Origin: an uncultured Pseudomonadales bacterium
GTDB taxonomy: Bacteria > Pseudomonadota > Gammaproteobacteria > Pseudomonadales > Azotimanducaceae
Direction: 5' to 3'
Assembly: GCA_937921865.1 (NCBI GenBank)
Contig: CAKZWF010000010.1
Span: forward strand, 1 to 64,000
Length of the DNA stretch: 64,000 bases
Part shown: in pieces, positions 1 to 9,042 of the stretch
How the letters are laid out: each line of letters starts with the position of its first letter
Position numbering within the stretch: the stretch's first letter is position 1
The notes under the pieces: model-generated
Seen by the model: only the letters and a program-made list of their open reading frames with translations
Told to the model about the DNA's origin: nothing
Databases searched by the model: none
Translations under genes and position numbers: made by a program

Positions 1-528
1 CGTCAGCAGGCTGTCAGCCGCCTGAACCTGAGCCAGGTCGCAGTCCACGGCAAACAGATTATCCAGCAACTGCAGCACCCGCTGGCCACGCGAGTTGGCC
101 AGTTCAAGTATGCAGGCGTCATTGGTCAGCGCTGCGTCGACATCCAGTTGTTCACACGCCTGGGCGACCCTGTCATCGTCAAATGCCAGCTGATAACCCA
201 GGTGGCCGGCCGGGTTCGCCGCGGTGTAGTCGCATCGTGGCATCATCTGCACCACGACTTCGTCAAAGTTGTGCTGACACCAGCTGTTGCCGTCCCGCTC
301 GGGAACCACCAACCCGAAGGTTCTGGCGTTTGCAGGTGTGTTGATTTCCCGCACATTGGCGACGTTGTGGCGGGTTCGCGTACCGATCAGACCAGGCGCC
401 TGATGAACAGCCAGATCAACCTGGAACCTGCCGGCTTCGCTCTGAGCAATCTCGCCCTGCCAGCCCATGGCGCGCACTCGATCAATAAAGTCTTCCACGT
501 CATGGAACGTGTGTTGAACTGTCTTCAT
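1..528 (-). CDS. AraC-family-like regulator, N-terminal part (3' end cut by window)
   Basis: The minus strand is open from an ATG at 528 to the window edge, giving 176 residues. The N-terminus (MKTVQHTFHDVEDFIDRVRA) followed by beta-rich text resembles the sensor domain of AraC-type regulators, which often begin with a short 'F.D.DE' helix. The DNA-binding helix-turn-helix would lie beyond the edge, so the assignment rests only on the sensor part. A GGGAG about 10 bases before the ATG can serve as ribosome binding site. The gene is read in the same direction as the upstream amidohydrolase operon, which ends 61 bases before it. It could instead be another sensor protein with the same fold. Confidence 0.5.
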   Translation of the reverse strand, partial: MKTVQHTFHDVEDFIDRVRAMGWQGEIAQSEAGRFQVDLAVHQAPGLIGTRTRHNVANVREINTPANARTFGLVVPERDGNSWCQHNFDEVVVQMMPRCDYTAANPAGHLGYQLAFDDDRVAQACEQLDVDAALTNDACILELANSRGQRVLQLLDNLFAVDCDLAQVQAADSLLT

Positions 529-589
529 GTTGCCAGCTGACTCCCTGTCTGCCCGTTGGCGATAACACCATCAATGTGATCGGAATTGG

Positions 590-1867
590 CTACTGGTAAT
601 AAAGATTATCATCCGACAGATCCTGATAGCGTTCAAAGAGTCTGGTCTGTCGAGACTCCAGACTCTGCCACTCGCCATCAATCATTAACCGTTCGGGCCA
701 GTTCGACAGCTCCAGCGGATCACCGTTCCAAATCACCAGATCCGCCGGCGCACCTTTCGCCAACGTACCGGTGCCTTCCGGGAAAGACCAGACGCTGCCA
801 GGACTGGCGGTTGCCGCCCGCAGGGCTGCTGACCAGGGCATGCCATACGCTACGGCGTTACCCGCAGCCTGGCGCAGCCATCGGACATTCTGAGTTTCAC
901 CGCCAGTGAACAGCACCTGCACTCCGGCTTCATGTAACAGCGCAGCATTATCCAGCCGGGCACCGAGGCGTTCGAAACTCGTCGGTAGATTCGCCAGCAC
1001 GTTAACGACTACGGGGACTCCCGCAGCGGCAAGCTGAGCACTTTCTTTCCAGGCTTCAGTGCCACCCAACACCACCAGCTGCAGGTCAAAATCCTCCGCC
1101 AGCTTCACCGCTTCGCGAATCTCCACCGCTCGATGCGCCTCCAGGACCAGCGGCACATCAGCTTTGAGGAAGCGCTGCAGCGCGGCGAGATCCTGATGGC
1201 TGTAGTCACCGGGGCCTGGCTGATAGCGATTGGTGCTGTAGCCTCTCGCCTGTTGCAACCCGCGGCGCAGCCTTTGAATCAAGGCACTGCGGCTGCCCCC
1301 GGTAAACATGGCCGCATTGGCGCCCAGTGCGCCGAACAAGGCCACATCGGTGCTGACCAGCGGCTCAACGTCGGACAGCCTGATGGTAACTCCCCAGCCT
1401 GCCAGCGGATCGTTGCCGGGCCTGGGGGCGACCACGGCCCGGGTCACACCATCACGGCGATTCACCGCCAGTGCAGTGGCTTCAGGATTGAGAGCATAGC
1501 GCACATCAAATGCAGGACCCGACGCATAGGCGACGACCTGGCTGTCTACGGTGCTGGCTTCGCCACCAATTTCGGAGATGGTCAGCTGTGAATAGGAGTC
1601 AATCAATCCGGGTGTGACCACCTTACCGGCAGCGGCCACGATCTCGTATCCGGCCGGGACCGCGAGATCTGCGCCAACCGCGCTGATCCTGCCATCGCTC
1701 ACCAGAATGACCGCCTGCTGCAACGGCTGATCATTGGTCTGGGTGTGTACGGTGCCACCCACAATGGCGTAATCAGCACCGTGGGCTGTGCCTGTAAAAG
1801 CCGTAGAAAGTGATGCTGCAATGATCAGGTTGAGCAGAAACGCGCTGCGAAGGCTTGAACAGATCAT
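590..1867 (-). CDS. Exported amidohydrolase-like protein lacking the HxH metal motif
   Basis: This 425-residue protein has an N-terminal signal peptide (about residues 1-30, cleavage near AHGA) and the composite beta-sandwich plus TIM-barrel layout of imidazolonepropionase-like amidohydrolases. After the landmark TPGLID (85-90) an active enzyme would show HxH; here the residues are Y92-S-Q94. The C-terminal landmark with KGAPADLVIWNGDP is intact. It is therefore probably a non-catalytic or altered partner of the paralogue that overlaps it by 4 bases (ATGA) upstream. Tandem pairs of one intact and one HxH-less amidohydrolase are known in gammaproteobacteria. The substrate is unknown; family relatives act on peptides or cyclic amides. 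Confidence 0.85.
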   Translation of the reverse strand: MICSSLRSAFLLNLIIAASLSTAFTGTAHGADYAIVGGTVHTQTNDQPLQQAVILVSDGRISAVGADLAVPAGYEIVAAAGKVVTPGLIDSYSQLTISEIGGEASTVDSQVVAYASGPAFDVRYALNPEATALAVNRRDGVTRAVVAPRPGNDPLAGWGVTIRLSDVEPLVSTDVALFGALGANAAMFTGGSRSALIQRLRRGLQQARGYSTNRYQPGPGDYSHQDLAALQRFLKADVPLVLEAHRAVEIREAVKLAEDFDLQLVVLGGTEAWKESAQLAAAGVPVVVNVLANLPTSFERLGARLDNAALLHEAGVQVLFTGGETQNVRWLRQAAGNAVAYGMPWSAALRAATASPGSVWSFPEGTGTLAKGAPADLVIWNGDPLELSNWPERLMIDGEWQSLESRQTRLFERYQDLSDDNLYYQ

Positions 1868-3231
1868 TGGCCACCTCCATTGACCGTCTGGCGCAGCTCA
1901 AAATCCGTCACCGGCCGTCGGCCAGGATCGTTCAAATCAAAGTAGCGATAGCCATCGATGTAAACCTGCTCGACCCGGCTGTAGACGCTGAAGGGATTGC
2001 CATTCCAGAGGACTACGTCGGCGGCTTTGCCCACTTCGATTGAGCCAATCCGTTTATCGAGCCCGAGCGCTTTTGCAGCATTCAGGGTAATCCAGGTAAT
2101 TGCGTGGGCTTCATCGAAAGACAGTCCCTGACGCTGGGCGGCTGCCATGGCTTTGGCCGCCTCCTGATTCAAACGCTGAATGCCCATCGCCGAATCGGAA
2201 TGGACAATCGCGCAGGCACCGGCCTTGTCGACCAGGGCTACGTTTTCACTGATGCCATCAAAAGACTCCAGCTTGAAGCCCCACCAGTCGGCCCACATCG
2301 CCGAACAGATACCTTCCTCAGCAAGCAGGTCGGCAATCTTGTAGGACTCAACCGCATGATGAAATGCGCTGATCTGAAAGCCATATTCTTTGCCGACGTC
2401 GATCATCCAGGCCATCTCATCAGCGCGATAACAATGGTTGTGGATCAGAATTTCACCTTCAAGCACACCGATCAGGGTATCCAGGCCAAGATCGGGCGCT
2501 GGCGCTTTCTTTGGTTTGTCGTCTTCCGGTGGTGTTTGTGCCGCCTGGGTGCGTTCATCGAGCGCGTGCCGGGCTTTTCCCCAGGCTTCCCGGAAGCCGG
2601 CAATGTTGCCCATCCTCGTGGCCGGCGTCTGGTTCTTGGCTCCGTACACCCGCTTGGGGTTTTCCCCGCAGGCCATTTTCAGCGAGGGTTTGGCGCCCGG
2701 GAATTTCATGCCCTGGACAGTACGGGACGGCACATTTTTCAGAGTTACCCCACGGCCGCCAAACAGATTGGCGCTGCCAGGCAGGATCTGCAGAGTAGTC
2801 ACGCCTCCAGCCAGCGCCAGCGGAAACTGAGGATCCTGGGGCCAGACTGAATGTTCCACCCAGACCCGGGCGCTATTCGGGCTGGTCATTTCGTTGCCAT
2901 CGCTGGTCGATGGCACTGAAGGTGATGGATACGCACCCAGATGAGAATGCACATCAATGATCCCGGGCGTCAGCCAGAGTCCGCTGGCATCAACCACCCG
3001 CGCGCCGTTATCTGCCAGGCTGACACCAACCTCGGCAATACGGCCGACCGCCAGTCGCACATCGGCTGACTCGAGACGCTCACCGGTACCGGTGAGCACG
3101 GTAGCGCCTCTGAGCAGCACGTCTTCGCTGTGCCTCGGGCTGTACGTGGATTCATACGGCGTGCGAGCATGCACATCCCCGGCAACAGCGGCCAGCGCGG
3201 AGACAATCAACGGGAACAGCTTCCAGAGCAT
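1864..3231 (-). CDS. Exported amidohydrolase (imidazolonepropionase-like)
   Basis: A metal-dependent hydrolase of the amidohydrolase superfamily, 455 residues from the chosen ATG at 3231. That ATG sits 6 bases after a GAGGGGAG ribosome binding site formed by the end of the upstream gene; another in-frame ATG at 3237 leaves no room for it. A signal peptide covers about residues 1-23 (cleavage near VHA). The metal motif HSH is present (H95, H97) after TPGIID, and later landmarks HHAVES, IVHSDSA and AADVVLWNGNPF are kept. A Pro/Lys-rich stretch with PPEDDKPKKAPAP forms an insertion in the barrel. It is translationally coupled with both neighbours, so the three proteins probably act together in the periplasm. 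Confidence 0.88.
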   Translation of the reverse strand: MLWKLFPLIVSALAAVAGDVHARTPYESTYSPRHSEDVLLRGATVLTGTGERLESADVRLAVGRIAEVGVSLADNGARVVDASGLWLTPGIIDVHSHLGAYPSPSVPSTSDGNEMTSPNSARVWVEHSVWPQDPQFPLALAGGVTTLQILPGSANLFGGRGVTLKNVPSRTVQGMKFPGAKPSLKMACGENPKRVYGAKNQTPATRMGNIAGFREAWGKARHALDERTQAAQTPPEDDKPKKAPAPDLGLDTLIGVLEGEILIHNHCYRADEMAWMIDVGKEYGFQISAFHHAVESYKIADLLAEEGICSAMWADWWGFKLESFDGISENVALVDKAGACAIVHSDSAMGIQRLNQEAAKAMAAAQRQGLSFDEAHAITWITLNAAKALGLDKRIGSIEVGKAADVVLWNGNPFSVYSRVEQVYIDGYRYFDLNDPGRRPVTDFELRQTVNGGGQ

Positions 3232-3233
3232 GA

Positions 3234-4532
3234 TCATCTCCCCTCGTTCTTGTAAACAACACCGCCCTTCATCACGAAGTGCACGGCTCCGAACTGAGCC
3301 GGATCGCTGAGTGGATCACCCGGTACAGCAATGATATCGGCGTACTTACCGACGCTGATGCTGCCGAGGTCCGCGCTGCGACCAAGCAGGTCGGCCGCCG
3401 CCACGGTGGCGCTTTGAATTGCTGCCATCGGCGGCATCCCGGCCTCAATCATGTAGCCGAATTCTTTCCAGTTATCACCGTGGGCAGAGACCCCTGTGTC
3501 GGTGCCAAAGGCAATGGGTACCCCAGCTTTATAAGCTCGTGCGAAGGTTTCCTGGATCAGCGGTCCAATGGCAATCGCTTTGGGCCGGACCAGCTCTGAA
3601 AAATATCCGGGGATCTGAGCTTTTTCGGCAACAAATTTGCCGGCGATGATGGTGGGCACGTAGTAGGTGCCGCGCTTTTTCATCAAGCGCATGACTTCTT
3701 CAGACATATAGGTGCCGTGTTCAATCGAGTCCACCCCACCCACAACCGCCCGCCGCATACCTTCGGTGCCATGGGCATGAGCCGCTACCTTGAAGCCGTA
3801 ATCGCGCGCGGCAGCAACAATCGCTTCGATCTCGGCGATCGTGAATTGCGGGTTCTGGCCGCTGCTCGCCTGGCTGAGCACACCGCCGGTTGCGGTGATT
3901 TTGATCAGATCAGAGCCTTCTTTGTAACGGGCACGAACCGCCTTGTAGGCATCTTCGACACCGTTTACGACTCCATCGATCGCCCCGGGATCAGATGCCA
4001 GACGCTGGTTGACCCCATTGCTCGGGTCACCGTGGCCACCGGTCGACGCCAGCGCTTTACCGGCGGTAAAAAGCCGCGGGCCGTCCACCCAGCCTTCGTT
4101 AATGGCTCTTCTAAGAGCCTGAGCCAGGCCCGACCGGGTCCCCAGATCCCGCACCGTAGTGAAGCCGGCCATCAGCGTTCGCTTCGCATAAACAGTTGAT
4201 CTGAAAGCAAAATCTGCCGGATCCCGGGTGAATGCTTCGACCCGGCGATTGGGGTTGTTCTCACCGGTGATATGCACGTGCATATCCAGCCAACCGGGCA
4301 TCACGGTGGCATTTTTCAAATCAAACACCTCATCGCCGCTGACAAAGCCAGCTTCGATCGCGACGATCCGGTCACCATCAATGATGATTGAGCGGTCTTC
4401 GAGCAGCTCGCCGGTATCCACATCTACCAGTACGCCGGCATGAATGACCGTTTGCGCCAGAATCGGCTGACTGCTGAGCAGTACCGCCAGGGCTGCAAGT
4501 CTCCAAAGCAGCAGGTTCTTTGAGATTTTCAT
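3234..4532 (-). CDS. Exported Xaa-Pro dipeptidase/carboxypeptidase-like amidohydrolase
   Basis: First gene of the three-amidohydrolase operon, 432 residues from ATG 4532 (MKISKN...); a TTG at 4541 is an alternative. Signal peptide residues 1-27 end in ILAQ. It has a complete binuclear metal set: H85 and H87 (DMHVH), the lysine that becomes carboxylated in this group (K211 in [10 protein letters not shown]), H252/H254 (AHAHG), H272 (EHGTYM) and D345 (FGTDTG). Relatives with this pattern are periplasmic or secreted L-Xaa-L-Lys/Arg carboxypeptidases and prolidase-like enzymes. The metal ligands support catalysis; the exact substrate cannot be read. It overlaps the next gene by an ATGA and is divergent from the MoxR operon. 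Confidence 0.88.
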   Translation of the reverse strand: MKISKNLLLWRLAALAVLLSSQPILAQTVIHAGVLVDVDTGELLEDRSIIIDGDRIVAIEAGFVSGDEVFDLKNATVMPGWLDMHVHITGENNPNRRVEAFTRDPADFAFRSTVYAKRTLMAGFTTVRDLGTRSGLAQALRRAINEGWVDGPRLFTAGKALASTGGHGDPSNGVNQRLASDPGAIDGVVNGVEDAYKAVRARYKEGSDLIKITATGGVLSQASSGQNPQFTIAEIEAIVAAARDYGFKVAAHAHGTEGMRRAVVGGVDSIEHGTYMSEEVMRLMKKRGTYYVPTIIAGKFVAEKAQIPGYFSELVRPKAIAIGPLIQETFARAYKAGVPIAFGTDTGVSAHGDNWKEFGYMIEAGMPPMAAIQSATVAAADLLGRSADLGSISVGKYADIIAVPGDPLSDPAQFGAVHFVMKGGVVYKNEGR

Positions 4533-4631
4533 ATCCACCAATAGTCTTCAATAGGTGGCGGCTGGCACCTTTCAGGCTGACGCTTTACTAAATGTACTTA
4601 CGAAAAACGCGATCAGCTCGCCAATGACCCG

Positions 4632-4637
4632 TATAAT
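4632..4637 (+). promoter_or_regulatory. Probable -10 element of the MoxR/VWA operon
   Basis: A perfect TATAAT lies at 4632-4637 between the divergent amidohydrolase and MoxR genes. No good -35 hexamer is visible at 16-18 bases upstream. Transcription from here would start near 4643, which excludes the upstream in-frame ATG codons of the MoxR frame and favours the GTG start at 4678. Confidence 0.5.
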
Positions 4638-4677
4638 AATGGGTTTTGTGCCTGCAACCGAAGGGGAAGAGAGACCA

Positions 4678-5643
4678 GTGTCTGAATCAGAGGCAACAGC
4701 CAGTGCCGCGCACATCGCAGAAATCACTAAATCCGTAAAAGCGCTGAAAGACGACTTCGAGGATCATCGCTATATCTGCAGTGATCAGATCGCCACGGCC
4801 GTGTATCTCGCCTACCACCTGCGCAAGCCGATCCTCATCGAAGGACCGCCCGGGGTAGGCAAAACTGAGCTGGCCAAGACCGCCTCAGAGATGTTCGAAC
4901 TGCCATTGATTCGCCTGCAGTGCTACGAAGGACTGGACGAAGCCAAGGCAATCTATGAGTGGAAATACGGCAAACAGCTGCTGTATACGCAGGTTCTGAA
5001 AGAAACACTCGACGAAGTGCTGCAGGGCGCAAAAGGCTTCGCCGAATCGGTCAGCCGTCTGCACGAATTTGGCGACATCTTCTTCTCAGAGGAATTCCTG
5101 GAGCCTCGGCCGCTGTTGAAAGCGCTGAAAGAGGAAAATGGCTGCGTACTGTTGATTGATGAAATCGACAAAGCCGACCACGAATTCGAAAGTCTGCTGC
5201 TGGAAATGCTGTCTGACTTCCAGATCTCGATTCCGGAGATCGGCACGGTCAAAGCGGCCGCTGAGCCACCAATCGTGTTTCTGACGTCGAACAACACCCG
5301 GGAAATCTCCGACGCACTCAAGCGACGCTGCCTGCACCTGTACATCCCGTTTCCGGATGTGGAGCTCGAGCAGCGAATCATTCACGCCCGGGTGCCTGAA
5401 ATTCCTCCCGAGCTGCGCCGTCAGCTGGTGGCATTCATTCAGGAACTGCGGGAAATGGATCTGAAGAAGGTTCCGGCAATCTCCGAAACCATCGACTGGG
5501 CGCGCACGCTGCTCCTGCTGCACGCTGACTCGCTGGATCCACAGATGGTGCGCGATACTCTGAACGTCATCCTGAAATTTCAGGAAGACATCGAAAACGT
5601 CGATTCAGAAATCACCACTCTCACCAGCAAAGCGCGCAAGTAA
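4678..5643 (+). CDS. MoxR-family AAA+ ATPase
   Basis: A 321-residue AAA+ ATPase of the MoxR group. Walker A is GPPGVGKT (56-63), Walker B is LLIDEID (158-164) and sensor 1 is FLTSNNTRE (201-209). MoxR ATPases work with VWA-domain partners as chaperones that mature or insert cofactors into other proteins, and the next gene is such a VWA partner. I chose the GTG at 4678 because it follows AAGGGGAAGAGAG by a suitable distance and lies downstream of a perfect TATAAT; the frame stays open upstream to 4555 but that stretch does not look coding. It acts in the cytoplasm. The client protein is not evident from neighbouring genes. Confidence 0.9.
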   Translation: MSESEATASAAHIAEITKSVKALKDDFEDHRYICSDQIATAVYLAYHLRKPILIEGPPGVGKTELAKTASEMFELPLIRLQCYEGLDEAKAIYEWKYGKQLLYTQVLKETLDEVLQGAKGFAESVSRLHEFGDIFFSEEFLEPRPLLKALKEENGCVLLIDEIDKADHEFESLLLEMLSDFQISIPEIGTVKAAAEPPIVFLTSNNTREISDALKRRCLHLYIPFPDVELEQRIIHARVPEIPPELRRQLVAFIQELREMDLKKVPAISETIDWARTLLLLHADSLDPQMVRDTLNVILKFQEDIENVDSEITTLTSKARK

Positions 5644-5691
5644 AAAATGCGCCGAGCATGCGGACAGGCAGCTGAGGGCCACTGAGCGCAA

Positions 5692-7200
5692 ATGGATAGA
5701 CAACTCGCCAATTTCATTCGCGCGCTGCGTAATCTGGAAGTCCGGATCTCGACGGCTGAGACGCTGGACGCTTTCAGCGCAGTGGAGCTTTGTGGCTACG
5801 AAGACAAGGCGTTCCTGAAACGCTCTCTGTCGCTGGTCCTGCCGAAAACCATCGACGAAAAAGACACCTTCGACGCCTGCTTTGATCAATTCTTTTCGTT
5901 TAAAGACGTTGCCGGTGAACGCGCAGAAAGTTCTTCAGACTCTGATGATGCCGAGTCCGAAGACGCTGAGGGCGGCGAAGGCGAAGGCGGTGGCGCAGGC
6001 GGTGAGCCCGGTGAGCGCAAAACCCAGGCCAGCGCCGGTAAGAACAAAAAGAAGAAATCCAAGAGCAAAAATCCCAACAGCCTGGACGGCCTGGAGGAAG
6101 AAGAGGAAGACCTCGGAGCTGGCGCAATGAGTGAAGCCAGCTCTCCGCTTGGCCAGCTGCTGATGAACAATTCCAAAGTCGAACTGAGCGTTGCGACATC
6201 TCAGGCTGGCGAAGCGGTCAATCTCAAAGAGATTCAGGTGTTCACCCAGAAAGGCCTGTACACCCGAAGGATCATGGAAGAAATGGGCTTAGCTGACCTG
6301 AACCGGGAAATCCGTGAGCTGCGCGACCGCGGCGCGGTCCCTGATCGACGCCTCGGTCAGGAACTGACTCATCGGCGCGACTGGCTCCGGGAACAGGTGC
6401 GTGACTATGTTGAAAAGCAGTTTCTGCTGCATGCGGACGTCAGCGGTCGCCGGTTGCGCGAAGAGCTGCTGCGCAAGGTCAAACTCTCCAACGTTGAACA
6501 GCGCAGCTTCCGCCTGATTCAGGAAATTGTCTTCAAGATGGCGAAAAAGCTTGTGGCTCTGCATTCGCGCCGCAAGAAGGTATTCAAGCGCGGTGCTCTA
6601 AACGTGCCCCGCACGCTGCGTCATAACATGAGCTACGACGGTGCGATCTTTGATCTGCACTGGAAATCGGTAAAGGTCGACCGGCCGAAGGTCTTCGCGA
6701 TCTGCGATGTGTCCGGGTCTGTCGCCAACTACGCCCGCTTCATGCTGATGTTTCTCTACAGCATCGAAGAGGTAATGCCGAAAGTCCGCTCCTTTGCGTT
6801 CTCCTCTGATCTGGCAGAAGTCACCGACCTGTTCTCGCGGAACAATCTGGAAGACGCCATTGCCAAGACCCTGCGGGATTACAGCGGCGGTTCCACGGAC
6901 TACGGTCAGGCGCTGGCAGACTTCAAAAAACTCTGTCTGGACGACATCGACAACCGCACCACGATCATTATCTTAGGCGACGCCCGCAACAACTTCGGCG
7001 ACCCGCGCACCGACATCATGAAAGAGCTCTACGATCGCGCCAAGCGGGTGATCTGGTTGAATCCGGAACCCAGAAGCTCGTGGAACGTTGGTGATGCCGA
7101 AATGAAGAAATACATCGCCTACTGCCATCAGGCTGATGAATGCAACAGCCTGATGCACCTGGAGCGCATCGTCGGCAACCTGCTGCGCACTGTCGGGTGA
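5692..7200 (+). CDS. CoxE-like VWA domain protein, partner of the MoxR ATPase
   Basis: A 502-residue protein with an N-terminal helical region, a low-complexity acidic then lysine-rich linker (about 78-146), and a C-terminal von Willebrand A domain. The MIDAS metal site begins with DVSGS (339-343) and the later threonine and aspartate landmarks GGSTDYG and ILGDARNNF are present. The family is annotated VWA/CoxE-like; CoxE with the MoxR-like CoxD takes part in maturation of molybdenum CO dehydrogenase, but no cox structural genes are in the window. It follows the MoxR gene after 48 bases and is surely co-transcribed. The charged linker is typical of CobT/CoxE relatives and may bind the ATPase ring. 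Confidence 0.88.
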   Translation: MDRQLANFIRALRNLEVRISTAETLDAFSAVELCGYEDKAFLKRSLSLVLPKTIDEKDTFDACFDQFFSFKDVAGERAESSSDSDDAESEDAEGGEGEGGGAGGEPGERKTQASAGKNKKKKSKSKNPNSLDGLEEEEEDLGAGAMSEASSPLGQLLMNNSKVELSVATSQAGEAVNLKEIQVFTQKGLYTRRIMEEMGLADLNREIRELRDRGAVPDRRLGQELTHRRDWLREQVRDYVEKQFLLHADVSGRRLREELLRKVKLSNVEQRSFRLIQEIVFKMAKKLVALHSRRKKVFKRGALNVPRTLRHNMSYDGAIFDLHWKSVKVDRPKVFAICDVSGSVANYARFMLMFLYSIEEVMPKVRSFAFSSDLAEVTDLFSRNNLEDAIAKTLRDYSGGSTDYGQALADFKKLCLDDIDNRTTIIILGDARNNFGDPRTDIMKELYDRAKRVIWLNPEPRSSWNVGDAEMKKYIAYCHQADECNSLMHLERIVGNLLRTVG

Positions 7201-7258
7201 ACGGCAACCCACCTGAGACCACTAACTCAGCACCACTGTGGCCAGGCGTTGTTGCCAG

Positions 7259-8953
7259 ATGACCAAACACACTCCCGCAAATCAGGATTCCTTTACCAGC
7301 TCAGCCGGTCGCCAGCTGCTGGCTTTCGGCGCGGCCTCGATTGCGGGTGTGATCGTGTTGATGATGGCACTGTCCTGGGCGTCCAGCCTGACCTCGACCG
7401 GATCCATCAGCACTGACGCTGTCGACGTCACCAATAACACCCTGACGCTGTTTCTGCGCGAAGAACCGCCTCAGCTCAATTCGTCGCTGTCCACCGACAC
7501 GGTGAGCGGGTCGGTGCTCGGACATGTCATGGAGGGTCTACTGCGTTATGACGAACATAATCGGCTGGCACCCGGGATAGCCGAACGCTGGGAAATCAAC
7601 GAAGACGGTGCGCTGTTTCATCTGCGCCCCGACGCCCGCTGGAGCGACGGTAAATCCTTGACCGCCCACGACTTTGTATTCGCCTGGCAGGTCGCCCTGG
7701 ATCCGAAAACTGCTTCCGAGTACTCCTTTATTCTCTATCCGGTGAAGAATGCTGAAGCCATCAACAAAGGTGAACTGCCGCTTTCGGACATCGGTGCACG
7801 GGCGATCGACGACCGGACCCTGGAGGTAACTTTTGAACGACCGATCGCCTACTTCGACAAACTGGTCGCGTTCTCTACCTACTATCCAATACGTCAGGAT
7901 TTCTACGAAAGCACTGACGGCAGCTACGGCTCTGACGCCCACACCCTGCTCTACAACGGTCCGTTTGTGATCAGCCGCTGGGTGCACGGGGCAAATCTGT
8001 TGATGGAAAAAAACCCCGAGTACTGGGATCTTGACCGGGCAAAAGTCGACAAGCTGGATTTCGCCTACATCACCTCAGATGCCTCAGCCACGCTGAACCT
8101 GTTCAAAGACGACAAGATTGCCTACGCAACCCTGCAGGCTGAGAACCTCAACAACGCGATGGAACAGGGCTGGGATATTTTCCGCTTTATGGACGGCTCG
8201 GTTTTCTACATCGAGTTCAACCATCGACCGGAGCGACCGACGCGAAATCTCAACCTGCGCAAAGCCATGCTCTACGCTCAGGATTCCGCTGAACTGGTTT
8301 TCAAAGTCACCAAACTGCCCGGCTATCTGCCCGGCGTGTCGCTGTTTCCGGTCTGGTTGCAGGGTGTAAACACCTTTTTCCGCCAGGAGTATCCAGCACC
8401 CAGAGCCCAGCTGAATCTCGAAAAAGCCCGCTACCATCTGGAGCTGGCCAAACAGGAACTCGGGGTCGAAGAGATTCCACCACTGGTGTTGCTCACTGGC
8501 GACAACCCCATCTCCAATATTCAGTCTGAGTACTATCAGCAGATCTTCAGCAAGAACCTGGGTCTGGATCTAAAAATTGACAAGCAGATCTTCAAACAGC
8601 GGTTAGCGAAAATGTTGTCCGGAGACTTTGATTTGGTTCTGGCTGGCTGGGGTCCAGACTATGATGACCCGCTCACGTTCGCTGACCTGTTTGCCTCTTT
8701 CAACCTGAACAATCGGGGACGCTATGAAAATCCCGAGTTCGACAAATGGGTTAGGGTCGCGCAGTCATCACAGGACGTTCAGGAACGCATGGACGCCTTT
8801 GGCGAAATCCAGCAGATTCTGTTCGACGATGTTGTGATCATCCCCAATTACGAGCGCGGTATTACCTATGTGACCCACCCGCAGATGCGCGGTATGGTCC
8901 GGCGGGCGGTGGGACCAGATCCGGACTTCACCAATGCCTATATTGTCGAATGA
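7259..8953 (+). CDS. oppA: Peptide ABC transporter substrate-binding protein, membrane-anchored (OppA-like)
   Basis: A family-5 extracellular solute-binding protein of 564 residues from ATG 7259 (an in-frame GTG at 7238 is the alternative). Landmarks include EPPQLNSSLSTD, GLLRYDEHNRLAPGIAERW, LRPDARWSDGKSLTAHDFVF and LNLRKAM, all typical of oligopeptide binders. There is no lipobox; instead an uncleaved-looking hydrophobic helix (about 18-41, GAASIAGVIVLMMAL) follows a short cytoplasmic head, so the protein is probably tethered to the inner membrane. It heads a five-gene importer operon. Its 3' end is followed by tandem 15-bp repeats that re-copy the terminal codons. Confidence 0.9.
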   Translation: MTKHTPANQDSFTSSAGRQLLAFGAASIAGVIVLMMALSWASSLTSTGSISTDAVDVTNNTLTLFLREEPPQLNSSLSTDTVSGSVLGHVMEGLLRYDEHNRLAPGIAERWEINEDGALFHLRPDARWSDGKSLTAHDFVFAWQVALDPKTASEYSFILYPVKNAEAINKGELPLSDIGARAIDDRTLEVTFERPIAYFDKLVAFSTYYPIRQDFYESTDGSYGSDAHTLLYNGPFVISRWVHGANLLMEKNPEYWDLDRAKVDKLDFAYITSDASATLNLFKDDKIAYATLQAENLNNAMEQGWDIFRFMDGSVFYIEFNHRPERPTRNLNLRKAMLYAQDSAELVFKVTKLPGYLPGVSLFPVWLQGVNTFFRQEYPAPRAQLNLEKARYHLELAKQELGVEEIPPLVLLTGDNPISNIQSEYYQQIFSKNLGLDLKIDKQIFKQRLAKMLSGDFDLVLAGWGPDYDDPLTFADLFASFNLNNRGRYENPEFDKWVRVAQSSQDVQERMDAFGEIQQILFDDVVIIPNYERGITYVTHPQMRGMVRRAVGPDPDFTNAYIVE

Positions 8954-9004
8954 ATCATTGTTGAATGAAGCATTGTCGAAGGAAGCAGAATCGTCGAGTG
9001 AAGC
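8942..9004 (+). repeat. 15-bp tandem repeat copying the 3' end of the oppA-like gene
   Basis: Units at 8942-8956 (ATTGTCGAATGAATC), 8957-8971 (ATTGTTGAATGAAGC) and 8972-8986 (ATTGTCGAAGGAAGC) follow one another, with a diverged longer unit at 8987-9004 ending in GTGAAGC. The first unit contains the last codons Ile-Val-Glu and the TGA stop of the gene. The period is a multiple of three, so reading in the same frame meets further IVE-stop copies. It fills most of the 89-base spacer before oppB. It looks like slippage or duplication rather than a coding or CRISPR repeat. Confidence 0.8.
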
Positions 9005-9042
9005 AGAGTGACAGGATGACCAACAGGATGATTTTGTAGCAG

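Noticed and set aside
2104..2850. Long plus-strand frame opposite the second amidohydrolase
   Set aside because: It lies fully antisense to a gene with clear motifs, has no family text and no ribosome binding site; it is a codon-bias shadow.
8942..9004. CRISPR array reading of the 15-bp and 18-bp tandem repeats
   Set aside because: The units are directly adjacent without spacers, are too short, and no cas gene is in the window.
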